NCBI RefSeq assembly: GCF_004919105.1
Contig: NZ_STGK01000001.1
Location: 434,001 to 498,000, forward strand
DNA: 64,000 bases
Source of the DNA: Nocardioides sp. GY 10113
Lineage (GTDB): Bacteria; Actinomycetota; Actinomycetes; Propionibacteriales; Nocardioidaceae
Direction of reading: 5' to 3'
Within the stretch, counting starts at the first letter, position 1, and each line of letters starts with the position of its first letter. The notes beneath the pieces were generated by a model. That model was not told the origin of the DNA. It saw only the letters and a list, made by a program, of their open reading frames with translations, and did no database searches. A program made the translations under genes and the position numbers. Shown piece by piece: positions 7,883-17,842 of this stretch.

Positions 7883-9489
7883 AGGACTCGCACTCGTCCG
7901 CGGCCGCGCTGGCGGCCGCCGTGGTGGAGCACCTGCTCCGCGCCGGGGTCCGCGAGGTGGTGCTCGCCCCCGGATCCCGCAACGCGCCGCTGGCCTTCGC
8001 GCTGTGGCAGGCCGAGCGCGACGGCGCCCTGCGGCTGCACACCCGCATCGACGAGCGGACCGCCGGCTTCCTGGCCCTCGGCTTGACCCGCGTCGGAGCC
8101 CGGGCCGCCGTGGTCACCACCTCCGGCACCGCGGTGGCGAACCTGCACCCCGCCGTCCTCGAGGCCCTGCACGCCGGCCTGCCGCTGGTCGTCGTCTCCG
8201 CCGACCGGCCCGCACGGTTGCGCGCCACCGGCGCCAACCAGACCACCGAGCAGGTGGGGCTCTTCGGCCGGCCGGTGCCGTGCCACGACGTGGCCTCGGT
8301 CGAGGAGCTCTCCGCCGTCGCCGACGTGCCCGACGGGCCGCTGCACCTCAACGTCCAGCTCGACACGCCGCTGGTGCCGACCGAGGCGGTCTACCCCGCG
8401 GCGATGCCCCCCGCGCCCCCCGCACCGGCGCCGCACTGGCGCGAGCCCGCCGGCCCCGCCACCGTGCTGACCCGCGGACCGCGCACCGTCGTGGTCGCCG
8501 GCGACGACGCCGGCCCGCCCGCGCGGCGGCTCGCCGAGACCGCCGGCTGGCCCCTGCTGGCCGAACCGACCAGCGGCGCGCGCACCGGCAGCCACGCGCT
8601 GCGCTGCGGTCGCCTCCTGGTCAACGCCGAGGTCGGCCGCCGCATCGAGCGGGTGGTGGTCTTCGGCCGGCCCACGCTGTCGCGCCCGATCACGAACCTG
8701 CTCGCCCGCCCCGGCGTCGAGGTGCTGGTCGTCCGCGCCGCCGGCTTCTGGCCGCCCGACCCGCCCGAGGCCCGGCACGTCACCGCGCCGGCGTGGGAGG
8801 GCGAGCCCGACGATCCGGAGTGGCTGGATGCCTGGCGGGCGGCGGACGGCGACCTCGGCCGGCGGATCGACGCCGAGCTGGCCGGAGCCGCCACCCTGAC
8901 GCCGTACGACGTGGCGCGGGCGACGTTCGCGGCGCTGCCCGCCGGGGGGCTGCTCGTGGTCGGCGCCTCCAGCCCGATCCGCGATCTTGACCTGATGGCC
9001 CGCCCGGCGACGGTCGGGGAGCGGCGGCGGGTGATCGCCAATCGCGGCCTCGCCGGGATCGACGGGACGCTGTCGACCGCGATCGGCGCCGCGCTGGGCC
9101 GCCCGCGCTCGTCGCGGGCGCTGGCGCTGGTCGGCGACCTGACCTTCCTGCACGACCAGAACGGGCTGGTGCTCGGCCCCGACGAGCCGCGCCCGGACCT
9201 GACCATCGTGGTGCCCAACGACGACGGCGGCGCGATCTTCTCGATGCTGGAGCAGGGCGCTCCGGTGCACGCGCCGGCGTTCGAGCGGCTCTTCGGCACC
9301 CCGCACGGGGTCGACCTGGCGTCGGTGTGCGCCGCGGTCCGGGTGCCGCACCTGCGGGTCACCTCGCGGCCGGAGCTGGAGCAGGCGCTGGCGATGCCCA
9401 ACGGCGGGATCGAGGTGGTCGAGGCGGTCGTGTCCCGCGACGACCGGCGTGACCTCGACGCGCGGCTGCGCGCGCTCGCCCCCGACTGA
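7879..9489 (+). CDS. menD: SEPHCHC synthase MenD
   Basis: A thiamine-diphosphate enzyme of 536 residues that joins isochorismate and 2-oxoglutarate in the first committed menaquinone step. The N-terminal PYR domain shows LAPGSRNAPLAFAL and RIDERTAGFLALGL (catalytic Glu), and the C-terminal PP domain has the ThDP/Mg motif beginning GDLTFLHDQNG and continuing to VPNDDGGAIF. GTG 7879 overlaps the menC stop. MenB, MenF and MenH-type genes are not in this window, so the pathway is split across the chromosome. Confidence 0.94.
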   Translation: MKDSHSSAAALAAAVVEHLLRAGVREVVLAPGSRNAPLAFALWQAERDGALRLHTRIDERTAGFLALGLTRVGARAAVVTTSGTAVANLHPAVLEALHAGLPLVVVSADRPARLRATGANQTTEQVGLFGRPVPCHDVASVEELSAVADVPDGPLHLNVQLDTPLVPTEAVYPAAMPPAPPAPAPHWREPAGPATVLTRGPRTVVVAGDDAGPPARRLAETAGWPLLAEPTSGARTGSHALRCGRLLVNAEVGRRIERVVVFGRPTLSRPITNLLARPGVEVLVVRAAGFWPPDPPEARHVTAPAWEGEPDDPEWLDAWRAADGDLGRRIDAELAGAATLTPYDVARATFAALPAGGLLVVGASSPIRDLDLMARPATVGERRRVIANRGLAGIDGTLSTAIGAALGRPRSSRALALVGDLTFLHDQNGLVLGPDEPRPDLTIVVPNDDGGAIFSMLEQGAPVHAPAFERLFGTPHGVDLASVCAAVRVPHLRVTSRPELEQALAMPNGGIEVVEAVVSRDDRRDLDARLRALAPD

Positions 9490-9501
9490 CCCCACCCGCT
9501 C

Positions 9502-9617
9502 GCCGAGTGGGTGGTGAGCCCCGCCCGAGTCGGTCGAAGACGACGCCCGGAGGTCGCGACCGACCGACTCGGCCGGTGATCCCGACCCAGTCGGCCGGCG
9601 CCAACTACCCACTCGGC
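9502..9617. repeat. Nested intergenic inverted repeats downstream of menD
   Basis: The outer arms GCCGAGTGGGTGGT (9502-9515) and 9604-9617 match at 13 of 14 positions. Inside them CCGAGTCGGTCG (9525-9536) and CGACCGACTCGG (9561-9572) are perfect complements, and a further CCGACCCAGTCGG lies at 9582-9594. The 163-bp gap between menD and the antiporter holds nothing else recognisable. It probably terminates the menECD transcript; the repeated CGAGTCGG core links it loosely to palindrome family A. Confidence 0.6.
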
Positions 9618-9652
9618 AGGCGTGTATGGGCCCGGGCCGGCAGGATGGGCGC

Positions 9653-11536
9653 ATGGAGATCGCCCTGCTGCTGGTGGCCATCGCGGTCACCGTGCTCACG
9701 GTCACCGCGGTCTCGGAGCGCTACCGGGTCCCGGCGCCGCTGACGCTGATCGTGGCGGGTGTCGCCGCGTCGTACGTGCCCGGTCTCCCCGAGGTGCGGC
9801 TGGAGCCGGAGATCGTGCTGCTGGGCCTGCTGCCGCCGCTGCTCTACTCGGCCGCGCTGACCACCTCGCTGGTCGACTTCAACGCCAACCGCCGCCCGAT
9901 CCTGCTGCTCTCGGTGGGCCTGATCGTGTTCACCACCGCCGGCGTCGCGCTGGTCGTGCACGCGGTGGTGCCGGACATGGGCTGGCCGCTGGCGTTCGCG
10001 ATCGGTGCGGTGGTGGCGCCGCCGGACGCGGTCGCCGCCACCGCGATCGGCCGGCGGATCGGGCTGCCCCGCCGGGTGGTGACGATCCTGGAGGGCGAGT
10101 CGCTGCTCAACGACGCGACCGCGCTGGTCGCGCTGCGCACCGCCGTCGCCGCCCTCGGTACGACGGTCACGGCCCTCGAGGTCGGCGTGGACTTCGTGGT
10201 CGCGGCCGGCGGCGGCGTCGCGGTGGGCGCGCTGACGTTCCTCGTGGTCGCGTTCGTCCGCAAGCGCCTGAGCGACCCGCTGCTGGACACCGCGATCTCG
10301 CTGGTCGTGCCGTTCGCGTCGTACCTGGTGGCCGAGGAGATCCACGCCTCGGGCGTCGTCGCCGTGGTGATCGCGGGCCTGCTGCTGGGGCACCAGGCGC
10401 CCGTGCTGCAGACGGCCCGCTCACGGCTGGCCGAGCGCACCAACTGGCGCACCATCGCCTACGTCCTGGAGAACACCGTCTTCCTGCTGATCGGCCTGCA
10501 GGCCGACTGGATGGTGGAGGAGGTCCGGGCCAGCGAGCTGAGCGGGGCGATGGTCGCCGGCGCGAGCCTGGTCACGCTGGCGGCGGTGGTGCTGCTGCGG
10601 CTGGTCTGGGTGTTCTCGACCCGCTTCCTGCTGGAGCGCAACGTCGGCGGCACCGCGTCGACGTGGCGCCACACCCTGCTGATCGGCTGGGCGGGCATGC
10701 GCGGCGTGGTCACGCTGGCCGCCGCGTTCGTGGTCCCCGAGGACACCCCCTACCGCGAGCTGGTGCTGGTGATCGCGTTCACCGTGGTCGCCGGGACGCT
10801 CTTCGGGCAGGGGTCGACGCTGCCCTGGCTGGCGCGCCGGCTGAAGGTCCCGGGGCCGGACCCGATGGAGGACGCGCTGGCCCGCGCGACGCTGCTCCAG
10901 CAGGCGGCCAAGGCCGGGAAGATCCGGCTGATGGAGCTCACCGGGAGCGATCCGGACTCCGAGGACGACCCGTACGGCGTCCGCGCCACGCTGGTGGACC
11001 GGGTCGAGCAGCGCAACTTCGCCGCCTGGGAGCGGCTGGGCACCACTCCGGGCGAGGAGAGCCCGAGCGCGTCGTACAACCGGCTGCGGACCGAGATGAT
11101 CGCCGCCGAGCGGCGCCGGGTGCTGGAGATCCGCAGCGACGGCCGCGTCGCCTCCGAGGTGGTGAGCGAGGTGCTGGCGCTGCTGGACGTGGAGGAGTCG
11201 ATGCTGGACCTCGCCGAGGCCGACCGGGCCGGGGTCGAGGCCGGGGCGCTGGAGCGGCAGGTCGGCGAGCAGTGCGCGCACCTGGAGCAGGCCGAGGTGC
11301 TGCCGGCACCGGACGTCCCGGAGGGCGAGGGCCTGGTGTGCGCCGCCTGCGTCGCGATCGGCTCGCGCTGGGTGGCGCTGCGGATGTGCCTGGAGTGCGG
11401 GGAGGTCGGCTGCTGCGACTCCTCGCCGAACCGGCACGCCACCGCGCACTTCCGGGAGACCGCGCACCCGGTGATGCGCTCGGTGGAGCCGGGGGAGTCG
11501 TGGCGGTGGTGCTTCGTGCACCACCTGACCGGATGA
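9653..11536 (+). CDS. CPA1-type Na+/H+ antiporter with C-terminal UBP-type zinc finger
   Basis: A 627-residue protein. Residues about 1-400 form a cation/proton antiporter with some 11-12 helices and the CPA1 signatures PPDAVAATAIG and EGESLLNDATALV (exchange site). About 150 cytoplasmic residues follow, partly helical and charged. The last ~65 residues are a UBP-type zinc finger: CAAC, then MCLECGEVGCC, then HATAHFRETAHPV and WRWCFVHH, giving the Cys/His ligand set of that fold. ATG 9653 is chosen (CAGGAT box 6 nt upstream); ATG 9626 in frame is possible. It probably controls pH or Na+, with the finger as a sensor or binding module; the finger's ligand in bacteria is unknown to me. Confidence 0.88.
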   Translation: MEIALLLVAIAVTVLTVTAVSERYRVPAPLTLIVAGVAASYVPGLPEVRLEPEIVLLGLLPPLLYSAALTTSLVDFNANRRPILLLSVGLIVFTTAGVALVVHAVVPDMGWPLAFAIGAVVAPPDAVAATAIGRRIGLPRRVVTILEGESLLNDATALVALRTAVAALGTTVTALEVGVDFVVAAGGGVAVGALTFLVVAFVRKRLSDPLLDTAISLVVPFASYLVAEEIHASGVVAVVIAGLLLGHQAPVLQTARSRLAERTNWRTIAYVLENTVFLLIGLQADWMVEEVRASELSGAMVAGASLVTLAAVVLLRLVWVFSTRFLLERNVGGTASTWRHTLLIGWAGMRGVVTLAAAFVVPEDTPYRELVLVIAFTVVAGTLFGQGSTLPWLARRLKVPGPDPMEDALARATLLQQAAKAGKIRLMELTGSDPDSEDDPYGVRATLVDRVEQRNFAAWERLGTTPGEESPSASYNRLRTEMIAAERRRVLEIRSDGRVASEVVSEVLALLDVEESMLDLAEADRAGVEAGALERQVGEQCAHLEQAEVLPAPDVPEGEGLVCAACVAIGSRWVALRMCLECGEVGCCDSSPNRHATAHFRETAHPVMRSVEPGESWRWCFVHHLTG

Positions 11537-11579
11537 GCCTCCCTCCGGCTGACGGGGTGATCGGAGCGCGCGGCGGCGC

Positions 11580-11585
11580 TAGTGT
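11580..11585 (+). promoter_or_regulatory. -10 box TAGTGT for leaderless hydrolase gene
   Basis: TAGTGT, 7 nt, then ATG 11593. Confidence 0.55.
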
Positions 11586-11592
11586 CGGCAGC

Positions 11593-12234
11593 ATGCGGTT
11601 GACGAAGCTCGGCCACGCCTGCGTCCGGATCTCCGACGGCGACACCACCCTGGTGCTGGATCCGGGGGTCTTCACCGATCCGGGCGCCGCCGCCGGCGCC
11701 GACGCGGTGCTGATCACCCACGTCCACGCCGACCACTACTCGATCGAGCAGCTGCGCGCCACCGACGCCCCGATCTACACGATCGGCGCCGTGGCCGCCG
11801 CGATCGGCGAGGAGGCGCCGGACGTGCACGAGCGGGTGCACGTGGTGCAGCCCGGGCAACGGTTCGAGGCCGCCGGCATCGCGGTCACGGCGGTCGGCGA
11901 GCTGCACGCGGTGATCCACCCCGACCTGCCCCGGTTCCACAACAGCGGCTACGTGCTGGATGTCGGCGGCACCCGGGTCTACCACCCCGGCGACGCGCTG
12001 ACCGGTCCTGGCGAGCCGGTCGACGTGCTGCTCGCGCCGGTCTGCGCGCCCTGGATGAAGGTCAGCGAGGGCATCGACTTCGCCCGGTCGGTGGGGGCGC
12101 CGCGGAACGTGGCGATCCACGACCGGATCTACTCCGAGGCCGGCCTGGGGGTGGCCGACGCCCACTTCACCCGGCTGCTCGGCGAGTCCGGCCTGGAGTA
12201 CGTGCGGCTGGCCGACGGGGCCGACCTGGGCTGA
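11593..12234 (+). CDS. Metallo-beta-lactamase-fold metal-dependent hydrolase (UlaG/UPF0173-like)
   Basis: A 213-residue cytoplasmic MBL-fold protein. The metal-binding signature is ITHVHADHY (HxHxDH, about residues 42-47), with later ligands in GELHAVIH and YHPGDAL, and a C-terminal AIHDRIYSE. The start follows a TAGTGT box by 7 nt. The substrate cannot be read from the sequence; relatives include ascorbate-6-phosphate lactonase and many uncharacterised hydrolases. It stands as its own transcription unit between the antiporter and a secreted protein gene. Confidence 0.85.
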   Translation: MRLTKLGHACVRISDGDTTLVLDPGVFTDPGAAAGADAVLITHVHADHYSIEQLRATDAPIYTIGAVAAAIGEEAPDVHERVHVVQPGQRFEAAGIAVTAVGELHAVIHPDLPRFHNSGYVLDVGGTRVYHPGDALTGPGEPVDVLLAPVCAPWMKVSEGIDFARSVGAPRNVAIHDRIYSEAGLGVADAHFTRLLGESGLEYVRLADGADLG

Positions 12235-12285
12235 CGGCCCGACCCTGGTGCCGACGCGCCGGAGGCCGACCTGCATCATGGCGGG

Positions 12286-12912
12286 ATGTCTTCCGCACGC
12301 TCCTCCGCCGCCGGCATCGCGACCGGCGCCCTCGTCCTTGCCGGAATCGTCGGGTTCGGTGTCGGCCTGCCGAAGGTGGCGGCCGACCCCGTGGTCGCGC
12401 TGCCGACCCTTCCCGACGAGGTGGGCGGCCTGCAGGCGGTGGCGACCATCGACCCCGAGGCCGTCGGGTTCACCGACGCCGACGCCCGGGCGAACTTCGA
12501 GCAGGTGGCGGCGGGTGCCGACGAGAACGACGCCGAGGCCGCGGACGCCCTCGCCGAGCAGTACGGCGCCGCCGCCGTGCGCATGTACGTCGACGCCTCG
12601 GCGCTGCAGGAGGCGCTCAGCGGCGGCTCCATCGCGCAGGTCACGGCGACCGTCGTCCCGGGCGAGGCGGGCCTGCTGATGACCAACGGCCCCTACCAGG
12701 CCGCGAACTACCAGCTCCGGGAGATCGACGGCCACCACTGCGCCGTGCTCAGCCGGTCCGGCTACTCCGCGACCGGCGAGGAGTCGGCGACCTACCAGGT
12801 GGAGTGCCGCACGAGCGTCGACGGCGTGACCTACGACGTCTCCACGTACGGCATGGCGCCGGAGGACGCGTCGGCCGCGCTCGACGACCTGGTCGCCGGC
12901 AGCGGCGCCTGA
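12286..12912 (+). CDS. Exported or membrane-anchored protein, unknown function
   Basis: A 208-residue protein with an N-terminal signal or anchor helix (about residues 8-34, Gly/Ala/Val-rich, ending in AADPVV) and an extracytoplasmic domain of mixed polar composition. Two cysteines in the C-terminal half (in HHCAVL and YQVECRT) could form a disulfide. No lipobox Cys follows the signal. I recognise no family. The ATG 12286 is preceded at 6 nt by CATCAT, a weaker version of the local -10 box. It lies 17 bp before menG, but menG has its own promoter box. Confidence 0.75.
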   Translation: MSSARSSAAGIATGALVLAGIVGFGVGLPKVAADPVVALPTLPDEVGGLQAVATIDPEAVGFTDADARANFEQVAAGADENDAEAADALAEQYGAAAVRMYVDASALQEALSGGSIAQVTATVVPGEAGLLMTNGPYQAANYQLREIDGHHCAVLSRSGYSATGEESATYQVECRTSVDGVTYDVSTYGMAPEDASAALDDLVAGSGA

Positions 12913-12917
12913 CGGAC

Positions 12918-12923
12918 TAACCT
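12918..12923 (+). promoter_or_regulatory. -10 box TAACCT for leaderless menG
   Basis: TAACCT, 6 nt, then GTG 12930. Confidence 0.55.
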
Positions 12924-12929
12924 GCCCCG

Positions 12930-13619
12930 GTGGCCCGCGCAGAGCTCGACAAGCAGCCCGCCGACGTCCGTCGCATGTTCGACACCGTCGCTCGGCGCTA
13001 TGACCTGACCAACGACGTGCTCTCCTTCGGGCAGGACCGCCGCTGGCGCCGCGAGGTGCTCGAGGCCGTCGACCCCTCGTACGGCGACCGCGTGCTCGAC
13101 CTGGCCGCCGGCACCGGCACCTCCAGCCAGCCCTTCCTGGACGCCGGTGCCGAGGTGGTTCCGTGCGACTTCTCGGTCGGCATGCTCCAGGTCGGCAAGG
13201 AGCGGCTGCCGCACCTGCCGTTCACGGCCGGCGACGGCACCAGGCTGCCGTTCCGCGACGACTCCTTCGACGCGGTGACCATCTCCTTCGGGCTGCGCAA
13301 CATCGTCGACCCGGTCGCCGGCCTCGCCGAGATGCGGCGGGTGACTCGTCCGGGTGGCCGGCTGGTGGTGTGCGAGTTCAGCCACCCGACCTGGTCCCCG
13401 TGGCGCACCGTCTACCTGGAGTACCTGATGAAGGCGCTCCCGGCGATCGCGACCGCCATCTCCTCGGCGCCGGACGCCTACGTCTACCTGGCCGAGTCGA
13501 TCCGGGCGTGGCCGGACCAGGCGGGCCTGGCCGACCTGATCGCCGAGGCCGGCTGGACCGCGCCGGAGTGGCGCAACCTCTCGGGCGGCATCGTCGCCCT
13601 GCACCGCGCCACCGCCTGA
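12930..13619 (+). CDS. menG: Demethylmenaquinone methyltransferase MenG (UbiE family)
   Basis: A SAM-dependent C-methyltransferase of 229 residues performing the final menaquinone step. Motif I is [12 protein letters not shown] (about residues 52-63), and the UbiE signatures [17 protein letters not shown] at the N terminus and [14 protein letters not shown] (post-motif) are clear. The start is GTG, leaderless by its TAACCT box. A strong terminator hairpin follows 18 bp after the stop, separating it from the nuo operon. With menA, menE, menC and menD nearby, most of the quinone ring pathway is local. Confidence 0.95.
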   Translation: MARAELDKQPADVRRMFDTVARRYDLTNDVLSFGQDRRWRREVLEAVDPSYGDRVLDLAAGTGTSSQPFLDAGAEVVPCDFSVGMLQVGKERLPHLPFTAGDGTRLPFRDDSFDAVTISFGLRNIVDPVAGLAEMRRVTRPGGRLVVCEFSHPTWSPWRTVYLEYLMKALPAIATAISSAPDAYVYLAESIRAWPDQAGLADLIAEAGWTAPEWRNLSGGIVALHRATA

Positions 13620-13637
13620 CGACACACGTCCGCCTCA

Positions 13638-13675
13638 GCGAGACGCCCCGGTCCCCTCGGACCGGGGCGTCTCGC
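13638..13675 (+). terminator. Rho-independent terminator after menG
   Basis: A 17-bp perfect GC-rich stem (13638-13654 with 13659-13675) around a 4-nt loop, followed by ATTTT. It isolates menG from nuoA. Confidence 0.9.
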
Positions 13676-13894
13676 ATTTTCGCTACGCGACAGTGGTGGA
13701 AATCTGCAGGTCAGGCCGCCGTGAACACGCCGTGACAGTCCCAGTGCGCCCGCGGCGAAGGAGTGGCAGTATGTGGGGCACGCCACTAGTGATTCCGTTC
13801 ACAATGTCACGAACGGGGTCGCCGGAGGCGGGAACCACTGCCCGATCGGGTGGTCCGACGACGGGCCGCCCGACCGCTTGGGAAGGGAATGGTG
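13676..13894 (+). promoter_or_regulatory. nuo operon leader with a candidate operator
   Basis: This 219-bp stretch must contain the nuo promoter. It holds an inverted repeat CCGTTC (13795-13800) / GAACGG (13811-13816) with TTCACAATGTCACGAA between and including the arms, just downstream of a TAGTGAT-like -10 candidate (13787-13793). The pairing of box and operator is tentative. The ribosome site GGAAGGGA (13881-13888) precedes the nuoA start. Confidence 0.4.
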
Positions 13895-14251
13895 ATGGAG
13901 CTCTACACCCCGGTGCTGGTGCTTGCCGCTCTCGCCGCGGGATTCGCGGTCGTCTCGGTGGCGATGAGCGCGCTGATCGGACCGAAGCGGTACAACCGCG
14001 CGAAGTACGACTCCTACGAGTGCGGCATCGAGCCCACGCCCCAGGCGCTCTCGGGCCGGTTCCCGGTGAAGTACTACATCACCGCGATGCTCTTCATCGT
14101 CTTCGACATCGAGATCATCTTCCTCTACCCCTGGGCGGTCCACTTCGACGCCATGTCGTGGTTCGGGCTGGTCGAGATGGTCGTGTTCATCGGCACCGTC
14201 TTCGTTGCCTACGCCTATGTGTGGAGGCGTGGCGGCCTCGACTGGGACTGA
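13895..14251 (+). CDS. nuoA: NADH-quinone oxidoreductase subunit A
   Basis: A small membrane-arm subunit of complex I, 118 residues with three helices. The conserved cytoplasmic loop [14 protein letters not shown] (Cys47 region) and [12 protein letters not shown] are diagnostic. ATG 13895 is chosen over ATG 13889 and the upstream GTG or ATG codons because it gives [13 protein letters not shown], the usual family N terminus, at correct distance from GGAAGGGA. First gene of a 14-gene operon in canonical A-N order. Confidence 0.95.
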   Translation: MELYTPVLVLAALAAGFAVVSVAMSALIGPKRYNRAKYDSYECGIEPTPQALSGRFPVKYYITAMLFIVFDIEIIFLYPWAVHFDAMSWFGLVEMVVFIGTVFVAYAYVWRRGGLDWD

Positions 14252-14264
14252 GGGGAGATCTGGA

Positions 14265-14819
14265 ATGGGTGTCGAGGAGAAGCTCCCCAGCGGGGTCCTG
14301 CTGTCCACGGTCGAGGGGCTGGCCGGCTACATGCGCCGGGCCAGCTTCTGGCCCGCGACGTTCGGCCTGGCCTGCTGCGCGATCGAGATGATGACCTCCG
14401 GCGGACCGAAGTACGACCTCGGTCGGTTCGGGATGGAGGTGTTCCGGGCCAGCCCCCGGCAGGCCGACCTGATGATCGTCGCCGGCCGGGTGAGCCAGAA
14501 GATGGCACCGGTCCTGCGCCAGATCTACGACCAGATGCCCGAGCCCAAGTGGGTGCTGGCGATGGGCGTGTGCGCCAGCAGCGGCGGGATGTTCAACAAC
14601 TACGCGGTCGTCCAGGGCGTCGACCACGTGGTTCCGGTCGACATCTACCTGCCCGGCTGTCCACCGCGGCCCGAGATGCTGATCGACGCGATCATGAAGC
14701 TCCGCGAGCAGGTGCGGCACACCCCGCTCGGCGCCAACCGTGAGGCGCAGATCCGCGAGCTCGAGGCCGAGCGCCTCGCCGCGCTGCCGACCAGCGACAT
14801 GAAGGGCCTGCTGCGATGA
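14265..14819 (+). CDS. nuoB: NADH-quinone oxidoreductase subunit B
   Basis: The peripheral-arm subunit carrying the terminal Fe-S cluster N2 next to the quinone site; 184 residues. N2 ligands are visible in [10 protein letters not shown] (tandem Cys), MGVCASSGG and [13 protein letters not shown] 14265 follows GGGAGATCTGGA; the open frame upstream to 14205 overlaps nuoA and is not needed. The stop overlaps the nuoC ATG. Confidence 0.96.
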   Translation: MGVEEKLPSGVLLSTVEGLAGYMRRASFWPATFGLACCAIEMMTSGGPKYDLGRFGMEVFRASPRQADLMIVAGRVSQKMAPVLRQIYDQMPEPKWVLAMGVCASSGGMFNNYAVVQGVDHVVPVDIYLPGCPPRPEMLIDAIMKLREQVRHTPLGANREAQIRELEAERLAALPTSDMKGLLR

Positions 14820-15540
14820 CCGACGAGAAGCCCGACGGTCCGCCGGAGCAGACCCCCGAGACGACCGCGGACACCGAGCTGGCCGCCGAGCTCTCCGAGG
14901 AGGCCGGGCACGAGGAGCGCGCCGTCGGCACCCGCCGCGGCATGTTCGGTGCGGCCGGCACCGGCGACACCAGCGGCTACGGCGGCCTGGTCCGCCCCGT
15001 CCTGATGCCCGGCTCCGCGGAGCGGCCCTACGGCGGCTGGTTCGACGAGGTCGCCGACCGGCTCGACCCCCTGATCGAGCGCGTGGTGATCCACCGCGGC
15101 GAGATCACCTTCCACGTGCACCGGGACAACCTGCTCGAGGTGGCCGGGCTGCTGCGCGACGACGTGACGCTGCGCTTCGAGTTCTTCAGCGGCGTCAGCG
15201 GCGTGCACTACCCCGAGGACGAGGGGCGCGAGCTGCACGCCGTCTACCACCTGGGCTCGATGACCTACAACCGGCGGATCCGGGTTGAGGTCTCGGCGCC
15301 GGACGCGGACCCGCAGGTGCCGTCGCTGGTCGGCATCTACCCGGCGGCCGACTGGCACGAGCGGGAGACCTACGACATGTTCGGCCTGGTCTTCACCGGA
15401 CATCCCGCGCTGACGCGGATCCTGATGCCCGACGACTGGCCCGGCCACCCCCAGCGCAAGGACTACCCGCTGGGCGGCATCCCGGTGGAGTACAAGGGCG
15501 GCTCGGTGCCGCCGCCGGACCAGAGGAGGTCGTACAACTG

Positions 15541-15541
<1 letters not shown>
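14816..15541 (+). CDS. nuoC: NADH-quinone oxidoreductase subunit C
   Basis: A 30-kDa-type subunit of the connecting module, 241 residues. The first ~55 residues are a low-complexity acidic extension ([14 protein letters not shown] onward); the conserved core includes [16 protein letters not shown] and [20 protein letters not shown], ending in the family signature [15 protein letters not shown]. It overlaps nuoB by 4 bp, and the nuoD ATG overlaps its stop (TGATG). An AGGAGG ribosome site for nuoD lies inside its last codons. Confidence 0.95.
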
Positions 15542-16919
<1,378 letters not shown>

Positions 16920-16923
<4 letters not shown>

Positions 16924-17792
16924 GCAGCACGTTCTCCGACGGGCCGTCGAAGGGGGCCAGCGCGAGCGCGGCCCCGAAGGCGATCACCGAGACCACGCTC
17001 GCCGAGCTGCGCGAGATCGCCGGCCGCTACCCCGAGCCGCGCTCGGGTCTGCTGCCGATGCTGCACCTGGTGCAGTCCGCACAGGGCAAGGTCACCCCGG
17101 AGGGTGTCGAGGCCTGCGCGGAGGTCCTCGGCATCAGCGCCGCCGAGGTGCACGGCGTGGCCACCTTCTACACGATGTACAAGCGCCACGAGGTCGGCGA
17201 CTTCCACGTCGGCGTCTGCACCAACACCCTGTGCGCGGTGATGGGCGGCGACGCGATCTTCGAGCGGCTCAAGGAGCACCTCGGGATCGGCAACGACGAG
17301 GTCGCCCCGCGGCGCCAGGGCGACCAGCGCACGGTCAGCCTGGAGCACCTCGAGTGCAACGCCGCCTGCGACTACGCCCCGGTGATGATGGTCAACTGGG
17401 AGTTCCTGGACAACCAGACCCCGGAGTCGGCGGTGCAGACCGTCGAGGCGCTGCGGGCCGGACACCCCGTGCGCTCGACCCGCGGGCCGCGGCTGTGCAC
17501 CTGGCGCGAGGCGGAGCGGGTGCTCGCCGGCTTCCCCGACGACCGGGTCGACGAGGGGCCGGGCGCGGGCCCGGCCAGCCTGGTCGGCCTGAGGATGGCG
17601 CGAGAGAACGGCTGGACCGCGCCGGAGCCTCCCGCGCCAGCGACGCTCGGGGGCGTATCGGAGGACAGGACGCCGCAGGACAAGGAGGGCGCGGTCGCCC
17701 ACGCCGACACCGCCCGGGCCGAGAGCGAGACGGTCGAGGAGTCCACCGGCGCGGCGAGCGCGACCGAGCGCAAGGAGGCCGACGATGACTGA
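16920..17792 (+). CDS. nuoE: NADH-quinone oxidoreductase subunit E, with long C-terminal tail
   Basis: The 24-kDa-type subunit of the NADH-oxidising module with [2Fe-2S] cluster N1a; 290 residues. Thioredoxin-like core residues about 20-185; cluster ligands are in [13 protein letters not shown] (CxxxxC) and [13 protein letters not shown] (CxxxC). The E. coli protein is about 166 residues, so some 100 C-terminal residues are extra, Ala/Glu/Thr-rich and probably disordered. The tail ends 50 bp before nuoF, the largest gap in the operon, which holds a repeat-like sequence. Confidence 0.94.
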
Positions 17793-17842
17793 GCTTCGAG
17801 GCTCGCTCCGCTCGCACCTCAACCACCGGGAGAGGACACTCC
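17793..17842. repeat. Repeat-like insert in the nuoE-nuoF gap
   Basis: These 50 bp contain GCTTCGAGGCTCGCTCCG with the internal direct repeat GCTCGC-TCC-GCTCGC and the run CACCTCAACCACCGG. Sequences pairing a CGAG-rich segment with CCTCAACCA(CCGG) are, as far as I recall, frequent dispersed intergenic elements in Nocardioides; this is memory, not a search. The nuoF ribosome site (GGGAGAGGA) follows directly. Confidence 0.4.
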
